64,000 nt of DNA from Natrarchaeobius chitinivorans (GTDB lineage Archaea; Halobacteriota; Halobacteria; Halobacteriales; Natrialbaceae), in the NCBI RefSeq assembly GCF_003841505.1, contig NZ_REGA01000008.1, forward strand, positions 106,162 through 170,161. The letters run 5' to 3'. Of this stretch, positions 52,620-62,098 are shown piece by piece. Below the pieces are notes generated by a model, which did not search any database, was not told the DNA's origin, and was given only the letters and a program-made list of their open reading frames with translations. The translations under genes were made by a program, and so were the position numbers. Numbering within the stretch: the stretch's first letter is position 1; each line of letters opens with the position of its first letter.

Positions 52620-55600
52620 TCAGTCCGACGCTTCTGGCGTCGCGAGCGGCTCGATCGCGATCGTCATCTCGACGCCTTCGACGTCCCACTCCTTGCGATG
52701 GCCGTCGTCGTCCGCCACGTCTCGAATCTCGTCGGCGCGAACCTCTTCGCGAACGAGGCCGTCGCGCTGTGCGACGAGATCCGCGACCCGGTCGTCGTCG
52801 ATCTCGAGGTCGAGGACGATCCGTTCCTCGACGTCGAGTTCGAGGTCCTTTCGCATCTCCTGGACCCGGCGGATGACTTCGCGAGCGTACCCTTCGCTCT
52901 CGATGTCTTCGGTTAGCGACGCGTCGACGTAGACGACGCCGTGGTCGTCGCCGTCGAAGCCGAACGCGGTTCCGGCGATCTCCTCCGGCGTCTCGGTGAC
53001 GAACGAGACCATCGACTCCTCGAGTTGTGCTCGCGGCTCATCGCCGCCCGAATCTTCCGCGGAGCGTTGCTCCGCACTCTCGCCGTCCTCGAGGACGTCC
53101 GCGACGGCGTCCTCGAGTGCCGCGAGGTCCGGTTCGTCGATGCGAGCCTCGTTGAGCGCGTTCATCACCTCGCCCGCGCGACCGCCGAACGCCGGTCCGA
53201 GTTCGCTCATGTCGGCTTCGGCGCTGTAGGCGAGTTCCTCCCAGCGGTCTTCGGCGGAGACGACCTCGATCTCGCGGGCGTTGAGCCGATCCTCGAGCAG
53301 GCCGGTGTGACGCGAGACGGCGTCGATGACGCGGTCGTCGTCCGCCGCGATCACGACCCGCGGGACGGGCCAGCGGAGCTTTCGGCCGGCCTGCTGGCGG
53401 GCGTTCGCACCCGCTTCCTCGATCGCCCGCAGGAACGCGACGTCGGTCTCGAGGCGGTCGTCGACGAACCGGTCGTCGACGGTCGGCCAGTCTTCCATGT
53501 GAACCGTGTCGTGGCCGTCGTCGCCGGTGAGCGTTCCGTAGATCTCCTCGCTGACGAACGGGGCGTACGGCGCGAGCAGGACGACGGTCTCGCGCAACAC
53601 CCGGTAGATGGTGGCGTAGGCCGCCCGTTTCGAGGCGCTGTCCTCTTCTTCCCACATGCGCTCGCGGACCGCCTGCACGTAAAACCGCGAGACGTCTTCG
53701 ACGACGAACTCGAGTAGCGCCTCGAGGGCGCGGTCCTGTCGGAACTCCTCTAAGTGCTCGGTCATCTCGGCTTTCGTCGACTGGAGCCGAGCGAGGATCC
53801 ACTCGTCGAGGGCCTCGAGATCCGACTCCACTGACTCGAGCGTGGTTTCGGTCGGATCGAACCCGTCCAGTCGCATGTACGGGAGCGGGAACCGGAAGAC
53901 GTTCCACAGCGTCCGCAGGTGGTTTTCCATCGTCTGCATGCCGTCCCACGAGAATCGCATGTCGTCGCCTTGCGGGTTGTTCGACAGCAAGAACGTGCGC
54001 ATGACGTCGCGGCCGTGGCGGTCGATGGCCTCGTGTGGGTCGACGAGGATGTCCTTGGATTTGCTCATCGCGCGCCCGTCTGGCATCAGCGCGTGGCCGT
54101 GCATCAACACCTGCTCGTAGGGGCTCTGCCCGAGCGCCGCAGTTCCCATGCCGAGTTGCGACCAGAACCAGCCCCGCGTCTGGTCGTGAGCCTCGAGGAT
54201 GAGATCGGCGGGCCACAGCTCCTCGAAGCGACTGTCGTCTTCGGGGAAGTCGAGCGTTCCCCACGTCGCGACCGACGAGTCGAGCCAGACGTCGAAGACG
54301 TCCGGAACGCGGGTGTACGTCGTCCCGTCTTCGGTGATCGTGAGGTCGTCGACCGTGTCCTTGTGGAGGTCGACCGTCTCGGGGTCGACGTCCTGGTCGA
54401 CGCGCTCGGCGAGTTCCTCGCGCGTGCTGATGACGATCATTTCCTCGTCGTCTCGCGCTCGCGACTCGTCGCCGTCGTCTCGGGGCTCCGCGCGCTCCTC
54501 GGGCGTCCAGACGGGAAGCGGGATGCCCCAGTAGCGCTGCCGGGAGACGTTCCAGTCCGGCGCGTCCTCGACGAAGTCCCGGAACCGGTTGTCACGGGCC
54601 CAGTCGGGGTACCACTGGCTCTCCCCGATGTTCTCGAGCAACTCGTCTTTGACGTCCGTGATCGTGATGAACCACTGGTCGGTGACGATCTGGACGATGC
54701 CCGTATCACACCGCCAGCAGTGACCGTAGCTGTGGGTAGTCGTCTCGGCGGCCAGCATCGATCCGTTCTCCTCGAGGTCCGAGATGATCTCCTCGTTGGC
54801 TTCTTTGACGTACTGGCCCTCGTAGGCACCGGCGTCGTCGGTGTAGACGCCGTCGCCGCCGACGGGACAGAAGATCGGGAAGCCGAGTTCGCGCCCGCGC
54901 TCGAAGTCCTCCTCACCGTGGCCCGGCGCGGAGTGGACGAGCCCGGTCCCGTCGCCGTGGGTGTCGACGTAGTCGGCCGCGTAGACCTCGCAGGCTCCCT
55001 CGTGGTCGGGGTGGTCGGGAACCTCCTCGGAAAGCGGGTGCTCGTACGACCAGCCGATCAGGTCCTCGCCGGTGAGTTCCTCGACGACCTCGTAGTCGTC
55101 GTAGCGACCCGCTTTCAGGACCGCCTCGTGTTTGGGCTCGGCGACGTACAGCAGTTCGTCCGTTCCGTCTTTCTCGGCGCGGACGCCGACGTACTCGCCT
55201 TCTTCGTCGACGGCGACGAAGGTGTTCGCCGGGATGGTCCACGGCGTCGTCGTCCAGATGACGACCTTCCCTTCACGATCCTCGAGATCGAACGCGACGT
55301 AGATCGAGGGGTCCTCGACGTCCTCGTACTCGACCTCGTTGTTCGCGATCGCCGTCTCACAGCGGGGACACTGCGAGATCGATCGGTGGCCCTTCTCGAC
55401 CAGATCGCGGTCGGCAGCCTTCGAAAAGCCCCACCAGGCGGCCTCCATGTACTCGGGGCTGACCGTCCGGTAGGGATCGTCCCAGTCCATCCAGACGCCG
55501 AAATCCTGAAAGTCGGACTGGAGCCCCTCGAGCTGTTCGTTCGCGTAGTCTTTACACTCCTGGATGAAGTTCTCCTCGCCGAACTCCTCGATGTCCTTTT

Positions 55601-55919
55601 TGTTCTCGAAGCCCAGTCGCTCTTCGACGCGGGTCTCGATGGGGAGGCCGTGCATGTCGTACCCCGGTCGGTCGGTGACGTCGTACCCCTGCATCCGCAG
55701 GAATCGGATGTACACGTCTTTCAGCGACTTGTTCCAGGTCGTCCCCATGTGCGCGGAGCCGGAAGTGTACGGCGGCCCGTCGACGAAGAAGTAGGTTTCA
55801 CCGTCCGATCGGTGTTCGACCGTCTGCTCGTAGGCGTCGACGTCGTCCCAGTAGTCGAAGATCCGCCCCTCGAGTTCGTGCGGATCGTACTGGTCGTCGA
55901 CCTCGGCGAACCTGTCCAT
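52620..55919 (-). CDS. ileS: Isoleucyl-tRNA synthetase
   Basis: The 1099-residue class I synthetase charges tRNA-Ile. Signatures: the HIGH-like GSAHMGTTWNKSLKD at about 57-71, the editing domain (TTPWTIPANT; VHSAPGHGEEDF), zinc/Cys site QCPRCETAIA, KMSKS as AMSKSKDILVDP, and an anticodon-binding C-terminal region with acidic halophilic insertions (DDGESAEQRSAEDSGGDEPR). Full length, archaeal type. The stop abuts a family-1 element. Confidence 0.97.
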   Translation of the reverse strand: MDRFAEVDDQYDPHELEGRIFDYWDDVDAYEQTVEHRSDGETYFFVDGPPYTSGSAHMGTTWNKSLKDVYIRFLRMQGYDVTDRPGYDMHGLPIETRVEERLGFENKKDIEEFGEENFIQECKDYANEQLEGLQSDFQDFGVWMDWDDPYRTVSPEYMEAAWWGFSKAADRDLVEKGHRSISQCPRCETAIANNEVEYEDVEDPSIYVAFDLEDREGKVVIWTTTPWTIPANTFVAVDEEGEYVGVRAEKDGTDELLYVAEPKHEAVLKAGRYDDYEVVEELTGEDLIGWSYEHPLSEEVPDHPDHEGACEVYAADYVDTHGDGTGLVHSAPGHGEEDFERGRELGFPIFCPVGGDGVYTDDAGAYEGQYVKEANEEIISDLEENGSMLAAETTTHSYGHCWRCDTGIVQIVTDQWFITITDVKDELLENIGESQWYPDWARDNRFRDFVEDAPDWNVSRQRYWGIPLPVWTPEERAEPRDDGDESRARDDEEMIVISTREELAERVDQDVDPETVDLHKDTVDDLTITEDGTTYTRVPDVFDVWLDSSVATWGTLDFPEDDSRFEELWPADLILEAHDQTRGWFWSQLGMGTAALGQSPYEQVLMHGHALMPDGRAMSKSKDILVDPHEAIDRHGRDVMRTFLLSNNPQGDDMRFSWDGMQTMENHLRTLWNVFRFPLPYMRLDGFDPTETTLESVESDLEALDEWILARLQSTKAEMTEHLEEFRQDRALEALLEFVVEDVSRFYVQAVRERMWEEEDSASKRAAYATIYRVLRETVVLLAPYAPFVSEEIYGTLTGDDGHDTVHMEDWPTVDDRFVDDRLETDVAFLRAIEEAGANARQQAGRKLRWPVPRVVIAADDDRVIDAVSRHTGLLEDRLNAREIEVVSAEDRWEELAYSAEADMSELGPAFGGRAGEVMNALNEARIDEPDLAALEDAVADVLEDGESAEQRSAEDSGGDEPRAQLEESMVSFVTETPEEIAGTAFGFDGDDHGVVYVDASLTEDIESEGYAREVIRRVQEMRKDLELDVEERIVLDLEIDDDRVADLVAQRDGLVREEVRADEIRDVADDDGHRKEWDVEGVEMTIAIEPLATPEASD

Positions 55920-55977
55920 ACGTGAGGTGATTCGCTCCGAGAGTAAAGGGGAATCGGTCCTCTGCGAGGGAGTTTCT

Positions 55978-56033
55978 CCCGCCAGATCGAACCACGGCGG
56001 TGTCGCCCGTCAGATCGAACCACGGTGGTGGCC
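55978..56033. repeat. 28-bp tandem repeat, two units
   Basis: CCCGCCAGATCGAACCACGG + CGGTGTCG and its near-copy lie in the spacer between ileS and the small membrane-protein gene. Confidence 0.82.
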
Positions 56034-56070
56034 CGCCCTGCTCGTGGGCAGATCCGTGGGTGCGGACCGA

Positions 56071-56313
56071 TCAGCGACTCGAGACGAGCACCTGGGCGAA
56101 GACCTTCTTGTACGCGAGTCCGTAGACGCCAGCGTAAATCATGACTGCGCCGATGGCAGCGAGCCAGAACGCGCTCATGAGGTCTCCGCTTCCGAGGTGC
56201 TGGACGCTCGCGTACTCGGCGGCGAGGCCGCCCGCGGTCAGGATTCCTGCGAGGAGCGTGTACGCGAGTAAGGGAAGCAGTTCTGCGAGTAGTTCGGGTG
56301 CGGCCGGTGCCAT
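56071..56313 (-). CDS. Small two-helix membrane protein (80 aa)
   Basis: The product has two hydrophobic segments (LLPLLAYTLLAGILTAGGLA and SAFWLAAIGAVMIYAGVYGL) and a short basic tail (AYKKVFAQVLVSSR). I recognise it as a typical haloarchaeal conserved small membrane protein but not with a named family. It is divergent from the glycosylase gene. Confidence 0.72.
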   Translation of the reverse strand: MAPAAPELLAELLPLLAYTLLAGILTAGGLAAEYASVQHLGSGDLMSAFWLAAIGAVMIYAGVYGLAYKKVFAQVLVSSR

Positions 56314-56408
56314 TACCGATCAGAGCAACTCAATCGAGGTAAATCTGTCCCTCCGGTCGTCGGTCCGACCGAACTCGACCGGTCCAGGTATAAACGCGTC
56401 GAGACCAA

Positions 56409-57107
56409 GTGCCGGGTGTGTCCCCCACCAGTCCCGATCCGGACTCGAGCGCCGAGTCGACGGTAGAACCGGCGTTTCCGGACTCGCGTCACGTCCTCGA
56501 GGCCGGCTGTGCGCGCTGTCCCGCACTCGCGAGACACCGCGAGTGTATCTCGTGGGGAACCGGATCGCTCGAGGCGAGCGTCTTCGTGATCGGCGAGGCT
56601 CCCGGGTACGGCAACCCGGAGGCCGACCGCTGGCGCGGCGGAAACTGGACCGGAAAAGCCTACACCTCCCGCCACTCGGGTCGGCGGATCCGCCGGATGC
56701 TCGAGCGAATCGGTTACGACGACGCCTACTACACGAACGCAGTGAAGTGTTTCCCCGCCGATCCGGACGATCCCTCGAGCAACCGGGAACCGACCCCCGA
56801 GGAGCGGGCGAACTGCCGGCCCCACCTGCGTTCGGAACTCGAAACCGTCGATCCCGAGGTCGTCATCGCGACCGGCAAACACGCGACGGCGACGGTCCTC
56901 GCCGCCGAGGGTCGCGACCTCGAGGGTTTTCTCGAGACCGTCCTCGAGCCGATCCGATGTACTGAACTCGGGGTCCACCTCGTCCCCGTCGTTCACCCGT
57001 CCTACCAGGACGTCTGGATCGGCCGCCTCGGCTACGAACCGGCGGAGTACCTGGAGGCGATCGGCGAGACGCTCGACCGACTCTGTGAACCGTCGCTCGA
57101 GCGGTAA
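56409..57107 (+). CDS. Uracil-DNA glycosylase, Fe-S (type 4/5) family
   Basis: The 232-residue repair enzyme has GEAPGYGNPEADRWRGGNWT (motif A, GExPG), NAVKCFPAD (motif around the second Cys) and the C-terminal VHPSYQDVWIG (HPS motif). Cys residues in AGCARCPAL, VKCFP and RANCRPH are placed as the 4Fe-4S ligands of this class. It removes uracil from deaminated DNA. The GTG start at 56409 is uncertain; a GTG 9 bases later is equally likely. Confidence 0.9.
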   Translation: MPGVSPTSPDPDSSAESTVEPAFPDSRHVLEAGCARCPALARHRECISWGTGSLEASVFVIGEAPGYGNPEADRWRGGNWTGKAYTSRHSGRRIRRMLERIGYDDAYYTNAVKCFPADPDDPSSNREPTPEERANCRPHLRSELETVDPEVVIATGKHATATVLAAEGRDLEGFLETVLEPIRCTELGVHLVPVVHPSYQDVWIGRLGYEPAEYLEAIGETLDRLCEPSLER

Positions 57108-57177
57108 CGCCGATCGCGGTTCGAACGACACCGACGCCGAGAAATCTATGGACTTCTACGATAACCCCTCTAGTACC

Positions 57178-57933
57178 ATGGGCGCTCGAATCGGCGTTAT
57201 TTCCGACATCCACATGCGAAGCGGCCATCGATCCGAGATCCGTCGCCGCCTCGAGTCGACCGCGACCCACCTCCGCGAGTTCGACCCCGACCTGATCGTC
57301 GTCCTCGGCGACGTCATCGAGGAAGAAGACGAGCGGACGGACGCCGAACACGTCGAACTCGTCGACGAGACGCTCGAGTTCGACTGTCCCGTCAGGTACC
57401 TCGCCGGAAACCACGATCCGGTCACGCTCTCACGCGAGCGCCTCGAGGCGCTGTTCGGCAACGATCTCTGGGGAACGCGGCGAATCGGCGACGAAAAACT
57501 CGTCTTTCTGGATACGTCCGCGCCGTGGGTCGAGGGCTCGCGAGGGGAACTCACCGACGAGCAACTCGCGTTCCTCCGCGAGGAGATCGCGGCCGGCGAG
57601 CCGGTTACGATCTTCGTCCACCACCCGATCCACTACTACGACGTCTCGAACTCCTACTGGTGGGCGACGTATCCCGAACGGGCGTTCTGTGGTAACAAAA
57701 AGGAGGTGACGGACGCGCTGGATCCGGAACTGGTCAGGGGGACGATCAACGGCCACACCCACGAGAACGCCCTCACGAACTACCGCGGAATCGAACACGT
57801 GACGCTCAACGCCTTCAGCAAGGAGACTCGAGAGAAGCCTGTCACGGGCACGTACGCGGAGGTCGTGATCGACGACACCGTCGCGGTCTCGGTCAAGGTC
57901 GCCGACGAACTCGTCAGGGCGTACGAATTCTAG
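57178..57933 (+). CDS. Calcineurin-like metallophosphoesterase
   Basis: The 251-residue protein has all five metal motifs: SDIHMRSGH (DxH), VVLGDVIEE (GDxx), AGNHDPVT (GNHD), VHHPIHYY and NGHTHENAL (GHxH). The substrate is unknown; the compact single-domain form is common in haloarchaea. The TAG stop (57931-57933) coincides with the first bases of a family-3 element. An upstream in-frame Met at 57148 is possible but less likely. Confidence 0.9.
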   Translation: MGARIGVISDIHMRSGHRSEIRRRLESTATHLREFDPDLIVVLGDVIEEEDERTDAEHVELVDETLEFDCPVRYLAGNHDPVTLSRERLEALFGNDLWGTRRIGDEKLVFLDTSAPWVEGSRGELTDEQLAFLREEIAAGEPVTIFVHHPIHYYDVSNSYWWATYPERAFCGNKKEVTDALDPELVRGTINGHTHENALTNYRGIEHVTLNAFSKETREKPVTGTYAEVVIDDTVAVSVKVADELVRAYEF

Positions 57934-58016
57934 TACCCTCCCAAGCGTCGACTGCTGAGCGAAATCGGACCACACCGCAGTATTTCGCTCATCAGTGCAG
58001 GCTTGGGACGCCACTA
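57931..58016. mobile_element. Family-3 palindromic MITE-like element, copy C (86 bp)
   Basis: It runs from TAGTACCCTCCCAAGCG to GGCTTGGGACGCCACTA. Its first three bases are the stop codon of the phosphoesterase, as copy B does for the coiled-coil gene. A 26-bp tandem repeat follows on the other side. Confidence 0.86.
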
Positions 58017-58025
58017 GGGCCACAC

Positions 58026-58103
58026 CAGCCCGTATCACGGGACGAAAACAACAGCCCGTATCACGGGACGAAAACAACAGTCCGTATCACAGGACGAAAA
58101 TCG
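58026..58103. repeat. 26-bp tandem repeat, three units, containing the MgtC stop
   Basis: The unit CAGCCCGTATCACGGGACGA + AAACAA occurs three times; the third is diverged and includes the TGA and last codons of the MgtC-type gene. Each unit holds CCCGT-ATC-ACGGG, a small hairpin followed on the gene strand by T-rich TTGTTTTC, resembling a terminator array. Confidence 0.88.
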
Positions 58104-59346
58104 ACACGACGCCGAAGCCGATCCCGACGGCGATGAGGATGGCGTTGTAGATCACGACCGGTTTGATCAACGAGCGCTCGATCGTCGCGGCGAAAAACAC
58201 CTTGACGCTGATGGAGGCGGCCGTTCCGGCGATGACGCCGAGCACTCCGGTCTCGGGAGTGATCTGTCCCGTGCTGACGAGCGTGACGGCCGTCGTCGCG
58301 GCGGTTCCCGAGGAGACGAGGCCGGCCAGAAACGTCGCCATGACGAACCCACTCGCGCCGATGATCTCCTGGGCTCCCGCCGAGACGAGCAGGACGATCA
58401 GGAACAGACCCCCGAACGTGAGGGCGTTTCGAAGGCTGAACGGCGACTGGAGGTCCGTCTCGAGGTCGGCCGTCCAGTCGCTCGTGTACATCGAGAGGAG
58501 AACGCCGGTGACCGCGATCGCCCCGAGCGGGAGGCCGACGGTCAACACCTCCGAGGGGATAAACGCCGCGACGACGACGGCGTTTCGAATCGCCATCGCG
58601 GCGTTGGCGAGCAGGATCGCCCCGACCGCGAGGCCGGTCAACGACGGGTCTCGAGTGGCGCGCTTTGCCATCTCGGCGATGACGGCCGTCGAATTGACGA
58701 GACCGCCGAAAAAGCCGGTGAAAGCGATTCCACGCCCCTCGTATTGCTTGACGAGGATGTAGTTGACGAACCCGATCGCGCTGATCGCGATCACCAGAAT
58801 CCAGATGACTCGCGGCTGGATCGCGTTCCACGGACCCATCGTCTCGTTCGGGAGCAACGGATAGATGACGAACGCGAGAACGACGAACTCGGTCGCCGAG
58901 CGAACTTCCTCTTTCGAAAGTCCCCACGCGAACTCGTGGAGTTCCCGCTTCAAGACGAGCAACAGCGAGGACATCACCGCGACGGTCACGCCCTCGAGGT
59001 ACAGCCCTTCGGCGACGAGCACTCCGATACTGTACGCGACCAGCATCGATACCGAGGTCGTCAGCGAGAGCCCCTCGTGTTCCTCCTGGATGAAACTCCG
59101 GATCGCCAGCAATACCGCGTGTGCGATGATCAGGATTCCGCCGATGATGAGCAACCCGTCGTAGTCGACTACGACGAAGACGGCACCGAGCAGGCTGATC
59201 AGCGCGAACGTCCTAATCCCGGCGGTCTTCTGTGACCACTCGCGCTCGAGTCCGAGAAAGAGTCCGAGGAGGGTCGCGATGACGAGGTTGGCGACGGTCG
59301 TATCGATCTCGGTCAACAACGCGCTCTCGATACCCGCGTCTATCAC
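58087..59346 (-). CDS. MgtC/SapB-DUF4010 membrane protein
   Basis: The 419-residue protein has an MgtC-type N-terminal domain (LVIATLLGLFLGLEREWSQK, AGIRTFALISLLGAVFVV) and a C-terminal DUF4010 half (GLVNSTAVIAEMAKRATRDP, GLVSSGTAATTAVTLVSTGQ) with about ten hydrophobic helices. Function in haloarchaea is unknown. The start is GTG. Its end lies within a tandem repeat. Confidence 0.9.
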   Translation of the reverse strand: MIDAGIESALLTEIDTTVANLVIATLLGLFLGLEREWSQKTAGIRTFALISLLGAVFVVVDYDGLLIIGGILIIAHAVLLAIRSFIQEEHEGLSLTTSVSMLVAYSIGVLVAEGLYLEGVTVAVMSSLLLVLKRELHEFAWGLSKEEVRSATEFVVLAFVIYPLLPNETMGPWNAIQPRVIWILVIAISAIGFVNYILVKQYEGRGIAFTGFFGGLVNSTAVIAEMAKRATRDPSLTGLAVGAILLANAAMAIRNAVVVAAFIPSEVLTVGLPLGAIAVTGVLLSMYTSDWTADLETDLQSPFSLRNALTFGGLFLIVLLVSAGAQEIIGASGFVMATFLAGLVSSGTAATTAVTLVSTGQITPETGVLGVIAGTAASISVKVFFAATIERSLIKPVVIYNAILIAVGIGFGVVSIFVL

Positions 59347-59617
59347 GACGTATCACCTCCGCTGGCGCTCCTCATAGACGGATCGTGGTGGTTTCCCCGG
59401 CCGGGTCGATGACGTACGGCATATCTCCGATAGAACGGCCGGACGGGTTTAACAGTTACGAATGTGAATTGTTGTCATAGTTTGTCTATATAGTAATATA
59501 TACTCTCTGCGCTTGGATCGAAAATTACGATCGTCGGCCTCGCTCGGTAGCAATCCGGGTATCGCCGCCGGATACTCTCGAGTAACCTTCTTACGGCGGG
59601 CCGACAGACACAGGTCT

Positions 59618-60037
59618 ATGAGTACGATCTTCAGCCAGATCGTCGAGGGGGAGATCCCCGCACGAATCGTGTACGAAGACGAGACGACGATCGCCTTTCT
59701 GGACGCGAACCCGCTCGCGCCGGGACACACGTTAGTCATCCCGAAAGACGAACACGAACGGCTGAACGACGTCCCCGAGGACGTCGCGTCAGATCTCTAC
59801 GCGACGATCCACCGGCTGGTCCCCGCCGTCGAGGACGCGGTCGACGCCGACGCGAGCACGGTCGCGTTCAACAACGGCGACGCGGCCGGACAGGAAGTTC
59901 CCCACGTCCACTGCCACATTATCCCGCGCTTCGAGGGCGACGGCGGCGGACCGATCCACGGCGTGGCCGGCGACCCGCCGGAACTCGCTGACGACGAACT
60001 GGACGCGATCGCAGACGACGTCGAATCGCGGGCATGA
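59618..60037 (+). CDS. HIT family hydrolase
   Basis: The 139-residue histidine-triad nucleotide-binding protein starts MSTIFSQIVEGEIPARIVYE and has the active-site HVHCHIIPRFEGD (H-x-H-x-H). It acts on nucleoside phosphoramidates or dinucleotides. Its last codon overlaps the next ATG by 4 bases (ATGA at 60034-60037). Confidence 0.93.
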   Translation: MSTIFSQIVEGEIPARIVYEDETTIAFLDANPLAPGHTLVIPKDEHERLNDVPEDVASDLYATIHRLVPAVEDAVDADASTVAFNNGDAAGQEVPHVHCHIIPRFEGDGGGPIHGVAGDPPELADDELDAIADDVESRA

Positions 60038-60267
60038 CCGGCGGGCTCCTCGCACAGTTTCGCGAACACCCCGTCGCGTTGACCCTCGAGGTCGGGAGCG
60101 TCCTCGTCTGCGTTCTGTTGTTCGTCGGCGTGCTCGTCCTCCTCGCGAGCGGCCCGCCGACGGGAACCGCGACGCCGTGGCTCGCCGTCGTCGGAATCGG
60201 CGCGGCGTTCGTGCTGTTCTGGACCGCACTGGTCCCCCTGTACGAGCGAACGGTCGGCCCGATCTGA
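60034..60267 (+). CDS. Small two-helix membrane protein coupled to HIT gene (77 aa)
   Basis: Two hydrophobic segments (VGSVLVCVLLFVGVLVLLA and PWLAVVGIGAAFVLFWTALV) with short polar ends. The start overlaps the HIT stop, so expression is coupled. No named family recognised. Confidence 0.75.
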   Translation: MTGGLLAQFREHPVALTLEVGSVLVCVLLFVGVLVLLASGPPTGTATPWLAVVGIGAAFVLFWTALVPLYERTVGPI

Positions 60268-60421
60268 CCCGGCGGCGGCCTCGAGTCGACGACCGTATCT
60301 CTCGACTGATAGGTCTACCGTGCCGATCTACCGTACGAGAGCAGGCGGGGCCACGGTCTCACCGGAAATGACGTCCAGTAGTCCGGACGAACTCGCGTCG
60401 CCGAACGTCCGCATCGAACCG

Positions 60422-61480
60422 TCAGAACAGCGTTCCGATCAGCAGGTCGCCGTAAACCAGCGCGATGACCAGCCCGACGAAGACGGGCACGAGAAACGGC
60501 GTTCCCGGCGAAATCCAGACCGTTTCGGACTCCGTCAGAACCTCGAGACCCTCCCGGAGTTCCGTCGGCGAGGTTCCGTACGCCGTTCCCTCGATGTCGT
60601 CGAAGAAGGCCTCCACACCCCACGGGTCGTCGTACGACGGGACGCCCGCGTCGACGCTCTCGGTTTCCACGTCGGCACGTTCGGTTTCCGCGCCGGGCGA
60701 ATCCGTTTCGGATCCGTCTTCCTCGAGATCCGCCGTTCCGCCGTCGCCTCTCGGTTCGGCGGTGACCGCGCCGTCCGTCGGCGGGTTCGGCTCGTCGGGA
60801 ATCGTCGCCGGATCGCGGTACCGGTCCGGTCGCTCGCGGACGTCGGCGAGCGTGAGCCCTCGCCACCGAAGATACATACGCAAGGCGTCGAGGTCGAGCC
60901 CGCTTCGGCTCAAGCCGGACGGCGTCTCGAGCAGCGTTCCGTGCGTGGTCGGTATCCGATCCCACTCGACCGGCCAGCCGACGAACATGACGGGGGCGAT
61001 TCGCCCCGCTGTGGCGTTTCGGATCGCGAGGGCGACCGGAATCACGACCCCGACGACGACGGCGTTCGTCAGTATCGTAAACGAAAGCGAGCCAGTCGGC
61101 GTCACCGTGAGGGGAACCGTCCATGACCCGATCACGTACTGCGGGAACGTCGGGAACAGCAACGCGAGCACCATGAGCGCTTTCGCGTCGGCACCGCCGA
61201 ACCCGCCGAACCACCAGAACAGGTACGCGATGGGGACGACCAGACCCAGGCTGACCGCCGCAGGGAGGAGGAACTCGTGGGTCCACGCGTTCCCGCCGGC
61301 GCTCCAGGCGAGCCAGCCGTCCCAGGCGAACAGAATCCCGCCGAGGGCCGCGAGCGGGATCCAGACGCCGCTCGAGACTCGCCGGGTTTTGACGTCGCGA
61401 ACGGCGACCCACGCGAAGACGGGGACGGCGACGAGCCGGAGGAGGTCGGGAATCGTCGCGACCGTACCGGAGAGTGTCAC
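60422..61480 (-). CDS. pibD: Archaeal prepilin peptidase (PibD-like, A24 family)
   Basis: The 352-residue membrane aspartic protease has the first catalytic Asp in WVAVRDVKTRRVSSGVWIPL and the second in GFGGADAKALMVL (GxGD/GGAD). It has about six helices plus a long acidic cytosolic loop (about 210-310). It would process archaellin and pilin signal peptides. Start GTG. A family-1 element lies 57 bases upstream of the start. Confidence 0.88.
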   Translation of the reverse strand: MTLSGTVATIPDLLRLVAVPVFAWVAVRDVKTRRVSSGVWIPLAALGGILFAWDGWLAWSAGGNAWTHEFLLPAAVSLGLVVPIAYLFWWFGGFGGADAKALMVLALLFPTFPQYVIGSWTVPLTVTPTGSLSFTILTNAVVVGVVIPVALAIRNATAGRIAPVMFVGWPVEWDRIPTTHGTLLETPSGLSRSGLDLDALRMYLRWRGLTLADVRERPDRYRDPATIPDEPNPPTDGAVTAEPRGDGGTADLEEDGSETDSPGAETERADVETESVDAGVPSYDDPWGVEAFFDDIEGTAYGTSPTELREGLEVLTESETVWISPGTPFLVPVFVGLVIALVYGDLLIGTLF

Positions 61481-61536
61481 GTACGGCTCTCTCGAGCGTG
61501 ACGGTGTTATACTTTCGGAGCCGTTCGACCGACTCG

Positions 61537-61616
61537 TACGGATTACTGTAACTGTTTACCGGCGCACCCGCTGCCCGGGTCGCGGGTGCGCCGGCAATGA
61601 CTTACAGTAAACCGCC
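61537..61616 (+). mobile_element. Family-1 palindromic MITE-like element, copy C (80 bp)
   Basis: Begins TACGGATTACTGTAACTGTT and ends TTACAGTAAACCGCC; the last bases are diverged. The flanking triplet is TCG on the left and TCA on the right. The interior palindrome (GCGCACCCGC...GCGGGTGCGC) is perfect over 10 bp. Confidence 0.86.
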
Positions 61617-61779
61617 TCAATGCACGACTCCTCCGCGTCATTGGAGGCGCTCGACGCGTTCGGCGGCGGATGGAAGTGACGGCCGTCAGTCGGGCGAGGG
61701 AAGTCGTGCGGATGCACGTCCCAGCGAAGGTTCGACCGTCGGAGTCTGTATGGTGGACGTTGTAGTCGTCGACCGTCGT
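61617..61779. other. Spacer with no recognised gene
   Basis: After the family-1 element nothing is identifiable apart from a hairpin-rich GC stretch. It begins the AT-richer accessory end of the window. Confidence 0.4.
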
Positions 61780-62001
61780 CTACCCGATGTCCAGCCGAGC
61801 GGAACTGGCCGAACCGATCCCATCGGCCACGGTCATCGTCAACGTCGTCGGATCCACCGGGTCGTCTATCTCGCCTGTCGCCATCGGTTCCAGTCGCTCG
61901 AACTCCGCCCGAAAGTCGAAGAGTGACGGGCTGTCGGTCGGTCCGCGCAGCGAGTGTGATCCCTCGGCGACGTCAGGCGCGTCGTTCTCCGGCGCTGGCA
62001 T
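61780..62001 (-). CDS. Possible small acidic hypothetical protein (73 aa)
   Basis: The ORF MPAPENDAPDVAEGSHSLRG has the acidic composition typical of haloarchaeal proteins (FDFRAEFERLEPMATGEIDD) but no known family and no clear promoter. It may be a remnant. The opposite-strand ORF over the same bases is Ser-rich and unlikely. Confidence 0.35.
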   Translation of the reverse strand: MPAPENDAPDVAEGSHSLRGPTDSPSLFDFRAEFERLEPMATGEIDDPVDPTTLTMTVADGIGSASSARLDIG

Positions 62002-62098
62002 CTACGGGTTCTTCTCTCCCATGATTAGAAATCGCACCGTTGGAAATCGTAATTTCTGAAATCGAAAATTCTATTCGATCGGAGGTGCTACGGACTGT

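Noticed and set aside
53919..55925. A 668-residue plus-strand ORF opposite ileS
   Set aside because: It lies entirely within ileS, whose motifs are complete; composition (Val/Arg/Leu-rich) is the usual antisense shadow.
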